A DNA stretch of 64,000 bases from Caulobacter sp. 602-1 (lineage in GTDB: Bacteria > Pseudomonadota > Alphaproteobacteria > Caulobacterales > Caulobacteraceae), in the NCBI RefSeq assembly GCF_003931565.1, contig NZ_RRYI01000005.1, positions 124,001 through 188,000 on the forward strand, in the 5' to 3' direction. Shown here in pieces: positions 24,444 to 32,683 of the stretch; the first letter of the stretch is position 1; the number at the start of each line of letters is the position of its first letter. The translations under genes were made by a program, and so were the position numbers. Below the pieces are notes generated by a model. The model did no database searches. It was not told where the DNA came from and saw only the letters and a list, made by a program, of their open reading frames with translations.

Positions 24444-25705
24444 GCACCGTGCGCGCCGTCCTGGTTCTGACCTTGCTGGCCAGTGTCGCCGCGCCGTGGG
24501 GCGCGTCGGCCATGACGCTTCCCGAGGCCATCGCCCTGGCGCGACGCTCCAATGCCGACCTCGCCCAGACGCGGGCGCGGTCCGACGTGGCTTCGGCGCG
24601 CCTCGCTCAGGCTCGGGCCGGCCGCCTGCCCAGTCTGATCTTGTCCGGCGAGGGCGCTAGCGGAACGACCGATCTGGGCGGCTTCTTCGGCTTTGGCCAG
24701 AGCGATGTGTCGCCCCGCGCGGCGTCGCTGCAACTGCGCCTGCCCCTGTTCACCGGCGGCGGCGTCAGCGCCGCCATCGCTCGCGCCGGCGAAGGCGAGG
24801 CCGCCGCCCGGGCCGAGCTTGGCGGTGCGACCTCCATGCTGAGCGCGCAGGTCGCGGCCGCCTATGTCGGCGTCCTCAGCGCCCAGGACCTCTTGGCTCT
24901 GAGCCGGGCCCAGGTCGTCCAGATGGACACCATCACGGCCCAGGCGAAGCTTCGCTTCAAGGGCGGCGAGATCCCCCGCACCGAGCTCGACCAGGCCGTG
25001 GCCCGTCAGGCGGAGAGCCGTGCGGCGCTGGCCCGGGCCGAAGGACAACTGGCCAGAAGCCGGGCCCACTTCGTCTCGGTGGTCGGCGCGGAGCCCGACA
25101 GCCTGGAGGCGGCGATCGCGCCTCCCGCGACGCCCGCCTCGCTCGACGAGGCGATCGCGATGGCTTCCCGGTCCAGCCCCATACTGCTGACCGCCGAGGC
25201 GGCCGAGCGCGCGGCCCAGGCCGGGGTCCGCTACGCCCGCGCCGAACGCCTGCCCAGCCTGGCCTTGACCGCGACCGCCAGCACGGCGCGCGATCAGTTC
25301 TTTCCCGGCTACCGCGCCGACGGCGTGACCGTCGGGGTGCAGGGGCGATGGACGCTATTTTCAGGCGGCGCGGTGAGCGGCCGCGTCGACGAGGCCAATG
25401 CGGAACTTCGCCGCGCCCAGGCGGGCGTGGACGCGGCGCGGGCTCAGGTGCGCGAGGCGGTGATCGGCGCCTGGGGCGATGTGGTCACCGCGCGCGCGGT
25501 GATGCTGGCCGCCACCGACCAGGCCAGCGCCGCGACCAGCGCGCTCGACAGCGTCCGCAATGAAGTGCGGGTGGGCCAAAAACCCGTTCTGGATCTTCTC
25601 GACGCCGAGCGCGAGGCCCTGGCCGCGCAAAGCGCCCTGGTCGCGACGCGTGGCGAGGTGACGGTCTCGGCCTATCGGCTCGAGGCGCTGCTGCACGGTC
25701 AATGA
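24440..25705 (+). CDS. TolC-family outer-membrane efflux protein
   Basis: A 421-residue outer-membrane factor with a signal peptide (VLVLTLLASVAAPWGASA) and the two OEP repeats typical of TolC channels. They start MTLPEAIALARRSNADLAQ and ASLDEAIAMASRSSPILLTAEA. Each has an LFTGG/LFSGG-V turn (LPLFTGGGVSAAI, TLFSGGAVSGRV) and long Ala/Gln/Arg helices. The GTG start at 24440 overlaps the DUF2892 stop by 4 nt, so it belongs to the sulfide operon. The only nearby RND pump lacking an outer-membrane gene is the minus-strand pair at 17577-21820, making this its probable third component (inference from proximity). Confidence 0.9.
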   Translation: MSTVRAVLVLTLLASVAAPWGASAMTLPEAIALARRSNADLAQTRARSDVASARLAQARAGRLPSLILSGEGASGTTDLGGFFGFGQSDVSPRAASLQLRLPLFTGGGVSAAIARAGEGEAAARAELGGATSMLSAQVAAAYVGVLSAQDLLALSRAQVVQMDTITAQAKLRFKGGEIPRTELDQAVARQAESRAALARAEGQLARSRAHFVSVVGAEPDSLEAAIAPPATPASLDEAIAMASRSSPILLTAEAAERAAQAGVRYARAERLPSLALTATASTARDQFFPGYRADGVTVGVQGRWTLFSGGAVSGRVDEANAELRRAQAGVDAARAQVREAVIGAWGDVVTARAVMLAATDQASAATSALDSVRNEVRVGQKPVLDLLDAEREALAAQSALVATRGEVTVSAYRLEALLHGQ

Positions 25706-25757
25706 GGCGGCGCTTCCTGGCCGGGCGCGGCTTGGGCGCCCAGGGCCGACCCGCGGA

Positions 25758-27101
25758 TCAGGGCGTGTCGGACGGGAGAGTGATTGTCGCGGCCAAGCCG
25801 CCCTCTGGTCGGTTGCTCAGGATCAGCCGCCCCCCTTGTCCCTTGGCTAGGGCTTGGACGATGGACAGGCCAAGGCCGGCGCCGCCGGTGCGGCGGTTGC
25901 GGGAGGACTCGCCGCGCTCGAACGGGGCGGTGAGGGTCGCCAGCGCCTCGGCTGGCAGGCCCGGACCATCGTCCAGCACCATGATCTCGACCTGGCCTTC
26001 CTGGCGGCGAACGTCGAGCGTGACCGCGCCGCCATAGCGGACGGCGTTGTCGATCAGGTTGTCCAGCATCCGCCGCAGAGCCAGGGGCGATGACCAGACC
26101 CTGGCGGCGATATCTGGCGCGAGGACGACCGTCTGGCCCATCTCTCGGCGCAGGGCGACCAGGGTTTCCAGTTCGCGACGCAGGTCGATCGCGCGAGCCC
26201 CGTCGCCGCGACCCGCGTCCTGGCGCGCGAACAGCAGGGTGTCGTCCAGCAGTTGGGCCATCTCGGCCAGGTCGGCGCCGGCCTTGGCCCGCTGGGTCTC
26301 GTCGGCGATGAACTCGGCTCGCAGCGTCAGGCGGGTCAGATAGGTGCGCAGGTCATGGGCGATGGCGGCCAGCATCCGGGTGCGCTCGTCCATCAGGCCG
26401 CGGATCTGGTCGCGCATGGTGTTGAACGCCGCCGACAGCTCGCGAAGCTCGCGCGGACCGCGCAGCGGCAGGACCTTGGCGTTCAGGTCGTCACCGAACC
26501 GGGCTACCTCGCGCGCCAGCAGGGTGACGGGCCGGGTGGTCTGGCGCACGGCCAGGGTCAGCATCAGCAGGGTGACCGCCAGCAGGGCGGCGGCCGCCAG
26601 CGAGACGCGACCGAAGAACAGGCGGGCGGTCTCGGGCGCGCGGCGGCGCAGGACGAGCACCTCGCCGTCGGTCAGCCGCACCGAGAGCAGCAGCGCGTGG
26701 CGACCGGGCAGGGCGCCGTCCCTGAGCCGGCCGCCGCGACGGATGTCGATGCGCAGTTCGCGACCGCCCAGGGCGGCGCGATAGGCCTGATAGCCGGGGT
26801 CGCGGTCGTCGGCGATCCGGGCGCGAAGCCTTAGAGGAGGGAAGTCGGGCCGCAGGGTCGTGCGGATCACCCCGGTGTCGAGGGCCGTGATCACCTTGGT
26901 CCTGGCCGCCGGCGGGCTGGCTTCCACCGCCTCGACGATGGCCCGCGCCTCCGACGGGCGAGGCAGCTGATAGAAGCGCACGCCGCCTTCGCCGCCGCCT
27001 TGCGGCCAGACGAGAAGCGTCGCGCCGATCAACAGCATCACCGCCAGGCCGGTCAGCAGGATCGCCGTCATTCGGGTCGAGAGATTGTCGGCCAGCAGCA
27101 T
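25758..27101 (-). CDS. Two-component sensor histidine kinase
   Basis: A 447-residue inner-membrane kinase. TM1 is TAILLTGLAVMLLIGATLLVW (12-32), a ~130-residue periplasmic sensor domain follows, then TM2 (VSLAAAALLAVTLLMLTLAV, 166-185) and a HAMP linker. The H-box IAHDLRTYLTRL carries the phosphoacceptor His249; the more usual Pro after Thr is Tyr here. The ATP-binding domain shows DNLIDNAVRYG (N-box), DDGPGLP (G1) and GGAGLGLSIVQALAK (G2). It starts 2 nt after the response-regulator stop, so the pair is one operon. Located beside the sulfide/RND island and convergent with the TolC-like gene. Ligand unknown. Confidence 0.92.
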   Translation of the reverse strand: MLLADNLSTRMTAILLTGLAVMLLIGATLLVWPQGGGEGGVRFYQLPRPSEARAIVEAVEASPPAARTKVITALDTGVIRTTLRPDFPPLRLRARIADDRDPGYQAYRAALGGRELRIDIRRGGRLRDGALPGRHALLLSVRLTDGEVLVLRRRAPETARLFFGRVSLAAAALLAVTLLMLTLAVRQTTRPVTLLAREVARFGDDLNAKVLPLRGPRELRELSAAFNTMRDQIRGLMDERTRMLAAIAHDLRTYLTRLTLRAEFIADETQRAKAGADLAEMAQLLDDTLLFARQDAGRGDGARAIDLRRELETLVALRREMGQTVVLAPDIAARVWSSPLALRRMLDNLIDNAVRYGGAVTLDVRRQEGQVEIMVLDDGPGLPAEALATLTAPFERGESSRNRRTGGAGLGLSIVQALAKGQGGRLILSNRPEGGLAATITLPSDTP

Positions 27102-27103
27102 GA

Positions 27104-27823
27104 TCAGACCCGCTCGGTCGGGGCGCTGAACAGATAGCCGCCGCCCCGCACGGTCTTGATCAAGGCCGATCCGCCAGCGCCCGCGCCCAGCTTGCGACGC
27201 AGGCGGCTCAGCAAGACGTCGATGGCGCGATCGAATGGCTCGGCGCTGCGACCGCGCGTCCAGTCCAGCAGCTGGTCGCGGCTGAGCACCCGCTGGGGAT
27301 GGCGCAGGAAGGCCATCAGAAGGTCATGCTCGCCCCCGGTCAGAACCACGGCCTGGCCTTCGGGATCGGTCAGGTCGCGGCTGGCGGTGTCCAGTCGCCA
27401 GCCCGCGAAGGCCAGCACCTCGCCGGACGGGGCGCTGGCCACCCGATGGATCTCGCGCGTGCGGCGCAGGATCGCCTTCACCCGCGCCAGCAGTTCGCGC
27501 GGATTGTAGGGCTTGGCCAGATAGTCGTCGGCTCCGATCTCGAGCCCGATCACCCGGTCGATATCATCGCCCTTGGCGGTGACCATGAGGATCGCGACCT
27601 CGCCGCCCGCCCGCAGCCGACGGCACACCGACAGGCCATCCTCGCCCGGCATCATGATGTCCAGCAGGACCAGGTCGACCCGACGGCGGGCGGCCAGCCG
27701 GTCGAAGGCGGACGCGTCCTCGCAGCCGACCGCCTCGTAGCCCTCTCGGCGCAGCAGCCCCAGGGTCAGGTCCCGAATTTCGGCGTCGTCTTCCACGACC
27801 GCGATCAGCGTGTTGTCGGCCAT
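27104..27823 (-). CDS. OmpR-family response regulator
   Basis: A 239-residue two-domain regulator. The receiver domain has the acidic pair at 11-13 (VVEDDAE), phosphoacceptor Asp55 (LVLLDIMMPGEDG), and the conserved Thr and Lys (MVTAKGDD, YLAKPYNPRELLARVKAILRR). The C-terminal OmpR/PhoB winged helix contains LTGGEHDLLMAFLRHPQRVLS, then FDRAIDVLLSRLRRKLG and IKTVRGGGYLF. An upstream in-frame TTG exists at 27841, but the ATG at 27823 fits the family length. It forms an operon with the histidine kinase. Whether it regulates the adjacent RND/sulfide genes is not visible from the sequence. Confidence 0.93.
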   Translation of the reverse strand: MADNTLIAVVEDDAEIRDLTLGLLRREGYEAVGCEDASAFDRLAARRRVDLVLLDIMMPGEDGLSVCRRLRAGGEVAILMVTAKGDDIDRVIGLEIGADDYLAKPYNPRELLARVKAILRRTREIHRVASAPSGEVLAFAGWRLDTASRDLTDPEGQAVVLTGGEHDLLMAFLRHPQRVLSRDQLLDWTRGRSAEPFDRAIDVLLSRLRRKLGAGAGGSALIKTVRGGGYLFSAPTERV

Positions 27824-27977
27824 GACAAGCCAATGCCCCAAGCCCGGGTTGGGCGGAAGTCGCCACCAGGCCCGTTTACACTTCGATACAGTTCGTCGGA
27901 CAGGCGCAAACAGGCGATTGCACGACCATGGTCAGGTGGCGGCGTCGAGGGACACCGACACAATCAACGGAGCTATC

Positions 27978-28385
27978 ATGCGCAAGACTTCCATCCTGGC
28001 GGCAGGCCTTTCGACCCTTACCGTGCTGGCCGCGATGATCGCCGCGCCCGCCCAGGCCGGCCAGCACGGCCGCTTCGTCAGCGTTCAGGGCGCGCGCGGC
28101 CACGGCTATGTCCACAGCCGCGATGTCAGCCGTCAGCCGGGCGCGATCGCCGTGTCGCGCGGAACCCAGACCAATTCGGGCCGCGGCGTCGCCAGCAATC
28201 GCAGCGCCAGCTGGGGCGAGGGCGCCTATCAGGGCGGGGCGACCCGCACCTTCAACAACGGCGCCTCGGCCAGCCGCAGCACCCATGTGGTCGACAACCA
28301 TGACGGCACGGTGAGCTACGACCATTCGCGCACCGGCTATGACGGCGCCACGCGGTCGGTCAGCGGAACGGTGAACCGCCCCTGA
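27978..28385 (+). CDS. Small secreted protein of unknown function
   Basis: A 135-residue protein with a clear signal peptide (ILAAGLSTLTVLAAMIAAPAQA). The mature part is short, glycine/serine/asparagine-rich and low in hydrophobics (HGYVHSRDVSRQPGA, NRSASWGEGAYQGGA, NNGASASRST), ending in a repetitive YDGATRSVSGTV. It resembles the extracellular, possibly filament- or metal-associated proteins often found near EF-hand proteins, but I recognise no named family. GGAG precedes the ATG by 7 nt. It is followed by an EF-hand protein and an esterase, with an ~86-nt gap, so it may head that operon. Confidence 0.7.
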   Translation: MRKTSILAAGLSTLTVLAAMIAAPAQAGQHGRFVSVQGARGHGYVHSRDVSRQPGAIAVSRGTQTNSGRGVASNRSASWGEGAYQGGATRTFNNGASASRSTHVVDNHDGTVSYDHSRTGYDGATRSVSGTVNRP

Positions 28386-28471
28386 TCACCCACCCCTGAC
28401 CGAACGCGTCCCGGCCCGCCGCGCCATTGCCCCCAAACCGCGCGGCGGGCCGCTCTTTCCGGAGTTTGAAA

Positions 28472-28885
28472 GTGAAGATCTTGATCCTGTCGGCCGCCCT
28501 GGCCCTGGCCGTCTCGGGAGCCCATGCGGCTCCCCGTACGTTCGGCGGCGGGCTGGAAAAGGCCGACGCCAACCACGACGGCTATGTCACCCCCGAGGAG
28601 TTCAAGGCCGCTCGATCAACCCAGTTCGACCGCCTCGATCGCAACGGCGATGACCTGGTGACGCTGTCGGAGTTCCCCCGCCTGGCCAAGTCGAACCGCT
28701 CCAAGGCCAAGGCGCTGAAGACGGTCATCACCCACGCCGACCGCAACGGCGACGGCCGCGTGACCCGCTCCGAGTTCGTGGACGGACCAGCCCCATTGTT
28801 CGATCGCGCGGACCGCGACCACGATGGGCGCCTGTCCCGGGACGAGATCGCCGCCGCCCGCGACCAGTTCGAGGCCCTGAAATGA
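28472..28885 (+). CDS. Exported EF-hand calcium-binding protein
   Basis: A 137-residue protein with a signal peptide (ILILSAALALAVSGAHA) and four EF-hand loops: DANHDGYVTPEEF, DRNGDDLVTLSEF, DRNGDGRVTRSEF and DRDHDGRLSRDEI. All keep Asp/Asn at positions 1, 3 and 5 and Glu or Asp-Glu at position 12, so Ca2+ binding is credible. The GTG start at 28472 is supported by GGAG 7 nt upstream; there is no in-frame ATG at the signal peptide. Its stop overlaps the next start (ATGA), coupling it to the hydrolase gene. Periplasmic or surface calcium buffering is the usual guess for this group. Confidence 0.88.
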   Translation: MKILILSAALALAVSGAHAAPRTFGGGLEKADANHDGYVTPEEFKAARSTQFDRLDRNGDDLVTLSEFPRLAKSNRSKAKALKTVITHADRNGDGRVTRSEFVDGPAPLFDRADRDHDGRLSRDEIAAARDQFEALK

Positions 28886-29808
28886 AAATCAAACCCCTGA
28901 CCACAGCGGCGATCGCCGTGGCGGCGTTGGCCGTGATGGGCGCCGGCGTCGTTGAGGCCCGCCAACTGGGACTCGGCATGCGCGGACAGCTTCGCCAGCG
29001 CCTGTTGGAAAGGAAGGCCGAGGAGGCGCGGCCCATCGACCTGCGGGCTATTATGCCGGGCGCTCGAAAGCAGACCGACGCTTACGGGAGCGACGCGGCC
29101 CAGCGGCTGGATGTCTACCTCCCGCCGGGCGCTCGGAACGCGCCGATTCTGATCATGGTGCATGGCGGCGCGTGGAAGATCGGCGACAAGGCCAATACAG
29201 GCCCGGTCGAGAACAAGCTCAAGCACTGGCTGACGAAGGGCTGGATCGTGGTGAGCGTCAACTACCGGATGCTGCCCGACGCCATGGCCTATGAGCAGGC
29301 TCAGGATGTCGCCCAGGCCGTGCGGTGGGTGCAGGGACACGCCGACGGCTGGGGCGGCGATCCGAACAGGGTGATCCTGATGGGTCACTCGGCCGGAGCC
29401 CATCTGGTGGCGCTGTTGTCCTCGCGCCCCGACATGGTCGGCAAGGCCTGGGCGGGGACGGTGGTGCTGGATTCCGCCACGATGCAGGTCTCGACGACCA
29501 TGGCGGGACGCCATCCTCGCTTCTATGACGAAGCCTTCGGCGCCGATCCCGCCTACTGGGCCAAGGCCTCTCCGATGGACCAGTGGACGCCGCGGGCCGT
29601 GCCCATGATGCTGACCTGCTCGACCAGGCGACCAGACGATCCCTGCGCCGATGCCCGCCGGTTCCAGGCCAAGGCGCAAGCGGCGGGGCGCGACATGCCG
29701 GTTCTGCCTCTGGATCTGACCCATGCCGACGTCAATCGCACGCTGGGGCTGCCCGGCGCCTATACGGATGCGGTCGACGACTTCATCGCCGCGCGGTTTT
29801 CCCGGTAG
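28882..29808 (+). CDS. Exported alpha/beta-hydrolase (esterase, BD-FAE/HSL-like)
   Basis: A 308-residue secreted esterase. The signal region (TAAIAVAALAVMGAGVVEA) is followed by a basic linker, then the hydrolase core. The oxyanion motif HGGAWKIGDK and NYRMLPDAMAYEQAQDV are typical of BD-FAE and HSL-type esterases, and nucleophile elbow GHSAGAH follows. The acid is probably in the TCSTRRPDDPC segment and the His in LDLTHADVN. It is translationally coupled to the EF-hand gene (4-nt overlap). Substrate unknown; small acyl or feruloyl esters would fit the family. Confidence 0.88.
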   Translation: MKIKPLTTAAIAVAALAVMGAGVVEARQLGLGMRGQLRQRLLERKAEEARPIDLRAIMPGARKQTDAYGSDAAQRLDVYLPPGARNAPILIMVHGGAWKIGDKANTGPVENKLKHWLTKGWIVVSVNYRMLPDAMAYEQAQDVAQAVRWVQGHADGWGGDPNRVILMGHSAGAHLVALLSSRPDMVGKAWAGTVVLDSATMQVSTTMAGRHPRFYDEAFGADPAYWAKASPMDQWTPRAVPMMLTCSTRRPDDPCADARRFQAKAQAAGRDMPVLPLDLTHADVNRTLGLPGAYTDAVDDFIAARFSR

Positions 29809-30178
29809 TTCTTCCACGGGCGGGAATTGAGGGAGCGGACCCGCATGCGCGAGCGCGCGCGCCAGCTCCAAAAGGGGCTGGGCGCCGCAGCGTCGCGGAT
29901 CATCAGATGCGATTGTCGCTTCGATCCATGCCGAGCGGCGCCGCTCCTTCCGGCCGGCCCGGCTTTCTGCGTCCTTGCGTAGGGTGAAGCTCTCCCCCAG
30001 ATAGCGACCCTTGCGAGGGACTTGGGCGCAACAGCGTCCTGATTTCTGTTTTGGAGGGTGGCCAATTTCGTGTGCTCTATGCGCGCGGCCAGCGATCGAT
30101 TTTCGGGAACACGCCCGAAATCTGGCCCCAACATTGATGCGTATGTGAGCGGCTTGGTCTCGTGGTGTTGCTATAGAA
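29809..30178. other. Intergenic region with a leader hairpin before dusA
   Basis: About 370 nt without a supported gene. The last 100 nt hold an inverted repeat: GGCCA (30087-30091) and TGGCC (30123-30127) flank GATTTTCGGG (30098-30107) paired with CCCGAAATC (30114-30122), with one bulged base. No T-run follows, so this looks like a 5' leader structure for dusA rather than a terminator. No other signal is evident. Confidence 0.5.
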
Positions 30179-31198
30179 ATGCATGAATTTCAGCCGCATA
30201 GACTGTCCGTCGCGCCGATGATGGACTGGACCGATCGGCACTGCCGGTCGCTGCATCGGGTCCTGTCGCGCCGCGCGCTGCTCTATACCGAGATGGTGAC
30301 CAGCGGGGCCGTCGTACATGGCGATCGCGAAAAGCTGCTGGGCTATGACCCCGCGCAGCACCCGGTGGCGCTGCAGCTGGGCGGATCGGATCCGGCCGAG
30401 CTGGCCCAGGCGGCGCGGATCGCCGAGGATTACGGCTATGACGAGATCAATCTGAACGTCGGCTGCCCATCGGATCGCGTGCAGAGCGGCCGGTTCGGGG
30501 CCTGCCTGATGCGCGAGCCCGACCTGGTGGCCGAGTGCATGGCGGCGATCAAGGGCGCGGTGAAGGTCCCCGCCACGGTCAAGTGCCGGATCGGCGTCGA
30601 CGACCAGGACCCCGAAGAGGCGCTGTTCACCCTGGTCGACCGCAGCGCCGCGGCGGGGATCGAGGGCTTCGTGGTCCACGCGCGCAAGGCCTGGCTGAAA
30701 GGTCTGTCGCCGAAGGAGAACCGGGACATCCCGCCGCTGGACTATGAGCTGGTCTACCGCCTCAAGCGCGAGCGGCCGAACCTGACCATCGCCATCAATG
30801 GCGGCGTGCCCGGCGTCGATGCGGCGCTGGAGCATCTGGCCAACGGCGTCGACGGGGTGATGCTGGGGCGCGCGGCCTATCATGAGGCCGGCCTGCTGGG
30901 CGAGGTCGATCGGCGGGTGTTCGGCCTGGATGTCGCCGATGTCGACAGTTTCGAGGCGGTCGAGCGCTACAAGCCGTACCTGGCCCGCGAGCTGGCGGCG
31001 GGGACGCATCTGGCGGCGATGAGCCGGCACATGCTGGGCCTGTTCCACGGCCTGCCGGGCGCGCGGGCGTGGCGGCGCATCCTCACGGTCGAGGGCGTCA
31101 AGGCCGGCGCGGGCCTGGATGTCGTGGATCGGGCGCTGGACGCCGTGCGTCTGGCGCGGGCGGCGCGCGAGGAGCGGGCGGAAGTTCCGGCGGCCTAG
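30179..31198 (+). CDS. dusA: tRNA-dihydrouridine synthase A
   Basis: A 339-residue flavoenzyme that reduces uridine 20/20a in the D-loop of tRNA. Motifs characteristic of DusA are present: VAPMMDWTDRHCR at the N-terminus, YTEMVTSGAVVHGDR, QLGGSDPAELAQAA and the active-site loop INLNVGCPSDRVQ with Cys96. GRFGACLM, KCRIGVDD and VHARKAWLKGLSPKENR follow. The FMN phosphate-binding region (NGGVPGVDAALEHL, MLGRAAYHEAGLL) and the C-terminal helical tRNA-binding domain complete it. DusA rather than DusB/C is indicated by WLKGLSPKENR. It appears monocistronic, with a possible regulatory hairpin ~55 nt upstream. Confidence 0.96.
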   Translation: MHEFQPHRLSVAPMMDWTDRHCRSLHRVLSRRALLYTEMVTSGAVVHGDREKLLGYDPAQHPVALQLGGSDPAELAQAARIAEDYGYDEINLNVGCPSDRVQSGRFGACLMREPDLVAECMAAIKGAVKVPATVKCRIGVDDQDPEEALFTLVDRSAAAGIEGFVVHARKAWLKGLSPKENRDIPPLDYELVYRLKRERPNLTIAINGGVPGVDAALEHLANGVDGVMLGRAAYHEAGLLGEVDRRVFGLDVADVDSFEAVERYKPYLARELAAGTHLAAMSRHMLGLFHGLPGARAWRRILTVEGVKAGAGLDVVDRALDAVRLARAAREERAEVPAA

Positions 31199-31213
31199 GT
31201 CCGGGTCCTAGTC

Positions 31214-31723
31214 TTAAGGATGCAGGATCAGCGAGGTCGGCGTCGCTTCGAAGCGCGACAGGCGGCCCAGATAGCTCATGCCCAGCAGCGAGTTCTCGAG
31301 GCCCTTCTCGATGACCAGGGCGTCGACGTCGCGGACCTTGGCGCCGGCGATGGCGACGGTGGCCAGCTTGACCGAGGCGGCGCGGGTGCGGCCGTCGGCG
31401 GTGATGACGTTGTAGTCGTAGTTCAGCTTGCTGGTGTCGATGCCCAGGCGCTGGGCGTCGGCCATGCTGAGCGAGACGGCGGTGGCGCCGGTGTCGACCA
31501 GGAAACGGACGGCCTTGCCGTCCACCGAGCCCTGGGCCCAGAAGTGGCCGTCGCGGTCCTTGGTCAGCTGAGCCGCGCCGCCTTCGGCGCCGCCGAGCGT
31601 GGCCGCCGCGGCCGAGGGGGCGCGCAGCTCCGGATGGCGCAGATCGTCGAGCGAGACGACGGCCTTGGCCGCCCCCACCGCCGAGAGGGCCCCCACGAGT
31701 GCGATCGCCGCGAACCTCAACAT
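31214..31723 (-). CDS. Retropepsin-like (clan AA) aspartic protease
   Basis: A 169-residue exported or membrane-anchored protein of the TIGR02281 type. An N-terminal hydrophobic segment (FAAIALVGALSAVGAA) is followed by GHFWAQGSVDGKAVRFLVDTGATAVSLS, with the single catalytic Asp77 in the DTGA motif. YNVITADGRTRAASV and NSLLGMSYLGRLSRFEA close the domain, as in retropepsin-like bacterial proteases that act as dimers. It is convergent with dusA, with 15 nt between the stops. Substrate unknown; the family is common in alphaproteobacteria. Confidence 0.9.
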   Translation of the reverse strand: MLRFAAIALVGALSAVGAAKAVVSLDDLRHPELRAPSAAAATLGGAEGGAAQLTKDRDGHFWAQGSVDGKAVRFLVDTGATAVSLSMADAQRLGIDTSKLNYDYNVITADGRTRAASVKLATVAIAGAKVRDVDALVIEKGLENSLLGMSYLGRLSRFEATPTSLILHP

Positions 31724-31902
31724 AAAGACACCCTGCCGTCTCGGCTTTGAGACCGCTTCTGCGGCCGTTGCCTAGATCATTACCGGGCAGGCGTTTTCAA
31801 GGCGTGAATCGACAAGGCGATTTTCACGTCATGGTTACCAATATCGTAACAAGTATATCTCTGTACTGAATATCGCCTGCATTACATCGATTTAATATTA
31901 AA

Positions 31903-31920
31903 CATTACGTCGACGTAATG
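31903..31920. promoter_or_regulatory. Perfect 18-bp palindrome in an AT-rich promoter region
   Basis: CATTACGTCGACGTAATG is exactly self-complementary. It lies in an AT-rich island (31820-31960) of this GC-rich segment, about 90 nt upstream of the secreted-protein gene starting at 32012. The symmetry suggests a dimeric repressor or activator site; the binding protein is not identifiable. Confidence 0.6.
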
Positions 31921-32011
31921 CTTTTCATGTCTTGGAATTAACTTCGGAAAGCTTTCGCTTGGCGCTATCTCTCCCGGCCATAGAACAAATGGCTAAAGAG
32001 GGATTATCGCC

Positions 32012-32344
32012 ATGAAAGCCGTCCTTATCGCGCTCGTCGCCGCTGGCTCCATCGCGGGCGTTGCTCACGCCGGCGCCACCGACAAGCAGTTCGTCGAAGC
32101 CTCGCGCTGCAGCGCCCTGGCGGCCTCGGAAAACCTGGGCAAGCTGGACACCTCGGCCGTCGACGCCTTCCTGCGCAATTCGGCCGCCGAGCAGAAGCAG
32201 TCGACCCGCATCGAGGCCGTCACCAAGATGAACAACGCCCGCAAGAAGGCCGACTCCGCCAACGGCAACGCCAAGCTGAAGCTGATCGCCGAGCGTGATC
32301 AGGTCTGCGCGCCGTTCATCGGCGCGGCCCAGGCCTCGCGCTAA
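32012..32344 (+). CDS. Small secreted protein of unknown function
   Basis: A 110-residue protein with a signal peptide (VLIALVAAGSIAGVAHAGA). The mature part is helical and charged, with two cysteines (SRCSALA and DQVCAPF) that could pair. The segment EQKQSTRIEAVTKMNNARKKAD is a likely coiled helix. I recognise no domain name. Its promoter region, unlike its neighbours', is AT-rich and contains a perfect 18-bp palindrome, pointing to tight regulation. It ends 9 nt before a convergent DUF1289 gene. Confidence 0.75.
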   Translation: MKAVLIALVAAGSIAGVAHAGATDKQFVEASRCSALAASENLGKLDTSAVDAFLRNSAAEQKQSTRIEAVTKMNNARKKADSANGNAKLKLIAERDQVCAPFIGAAQASR

Positions 32345-32353
32345 GGCCCTACG

Positions 32354-32596
32354 TCAAGGCCGGGTCCCGGAGGCCGCCATCAAGGCGATCATCGGATCCG
32401 GACGATCGGGGAGGGCGGTTATGATGGCCGCCCTTTCCGCGTCGGTGAGTCTGGCCCAACCGGCGATCTCCGGCAGGGTCCGCCGACATCCCAGGCAATA
32501 GCCGCTGGCGCCGTCGACCGCGCAGACCTTCACGCAGGGCGTGGCGATCGGGCGGGGCGGCTTGGCTGGCGCGCTCATGGGGGCGTCGGTGCTCAT
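32354..32596 (-). CDS. DUF1289 (YdhL-like) cysteine-rich small protein
   Basis: An 80-residue protein with the DUF1289 cysteine pattern: CVKVCAVDG, then SGYCLGCRRTLPEIAGW, i.e. four conserved cysteines likely binding a metal. The second part (LTDAERAAIITALPDR) is the family's helical tail. Start candidates are ATGs at 32608, 32596 and 32578; none has an ideal ribosome-binding site. I use 32596, because AAAAGG precedes it. Function of the family is not known. It diverges from cobT. Confidence 0.85.
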   Translation of the reverse strand: MSTDAPMSAPAKPPRPIATPCVKVCAVDGASGYCLGCRRTLPEIAGWARLTDAERAAIITALPDRPDPMIALMAASGTRP

Positions 32597-32683
32597 CCTT
32601 TTCAGCATCCCCGCTCTGGCGGCGGCGCGCAAGCGTGGCCCTCGGGGGTTGCTTTGGCCGTGGACGGGTTTAAGTCCGCGACC

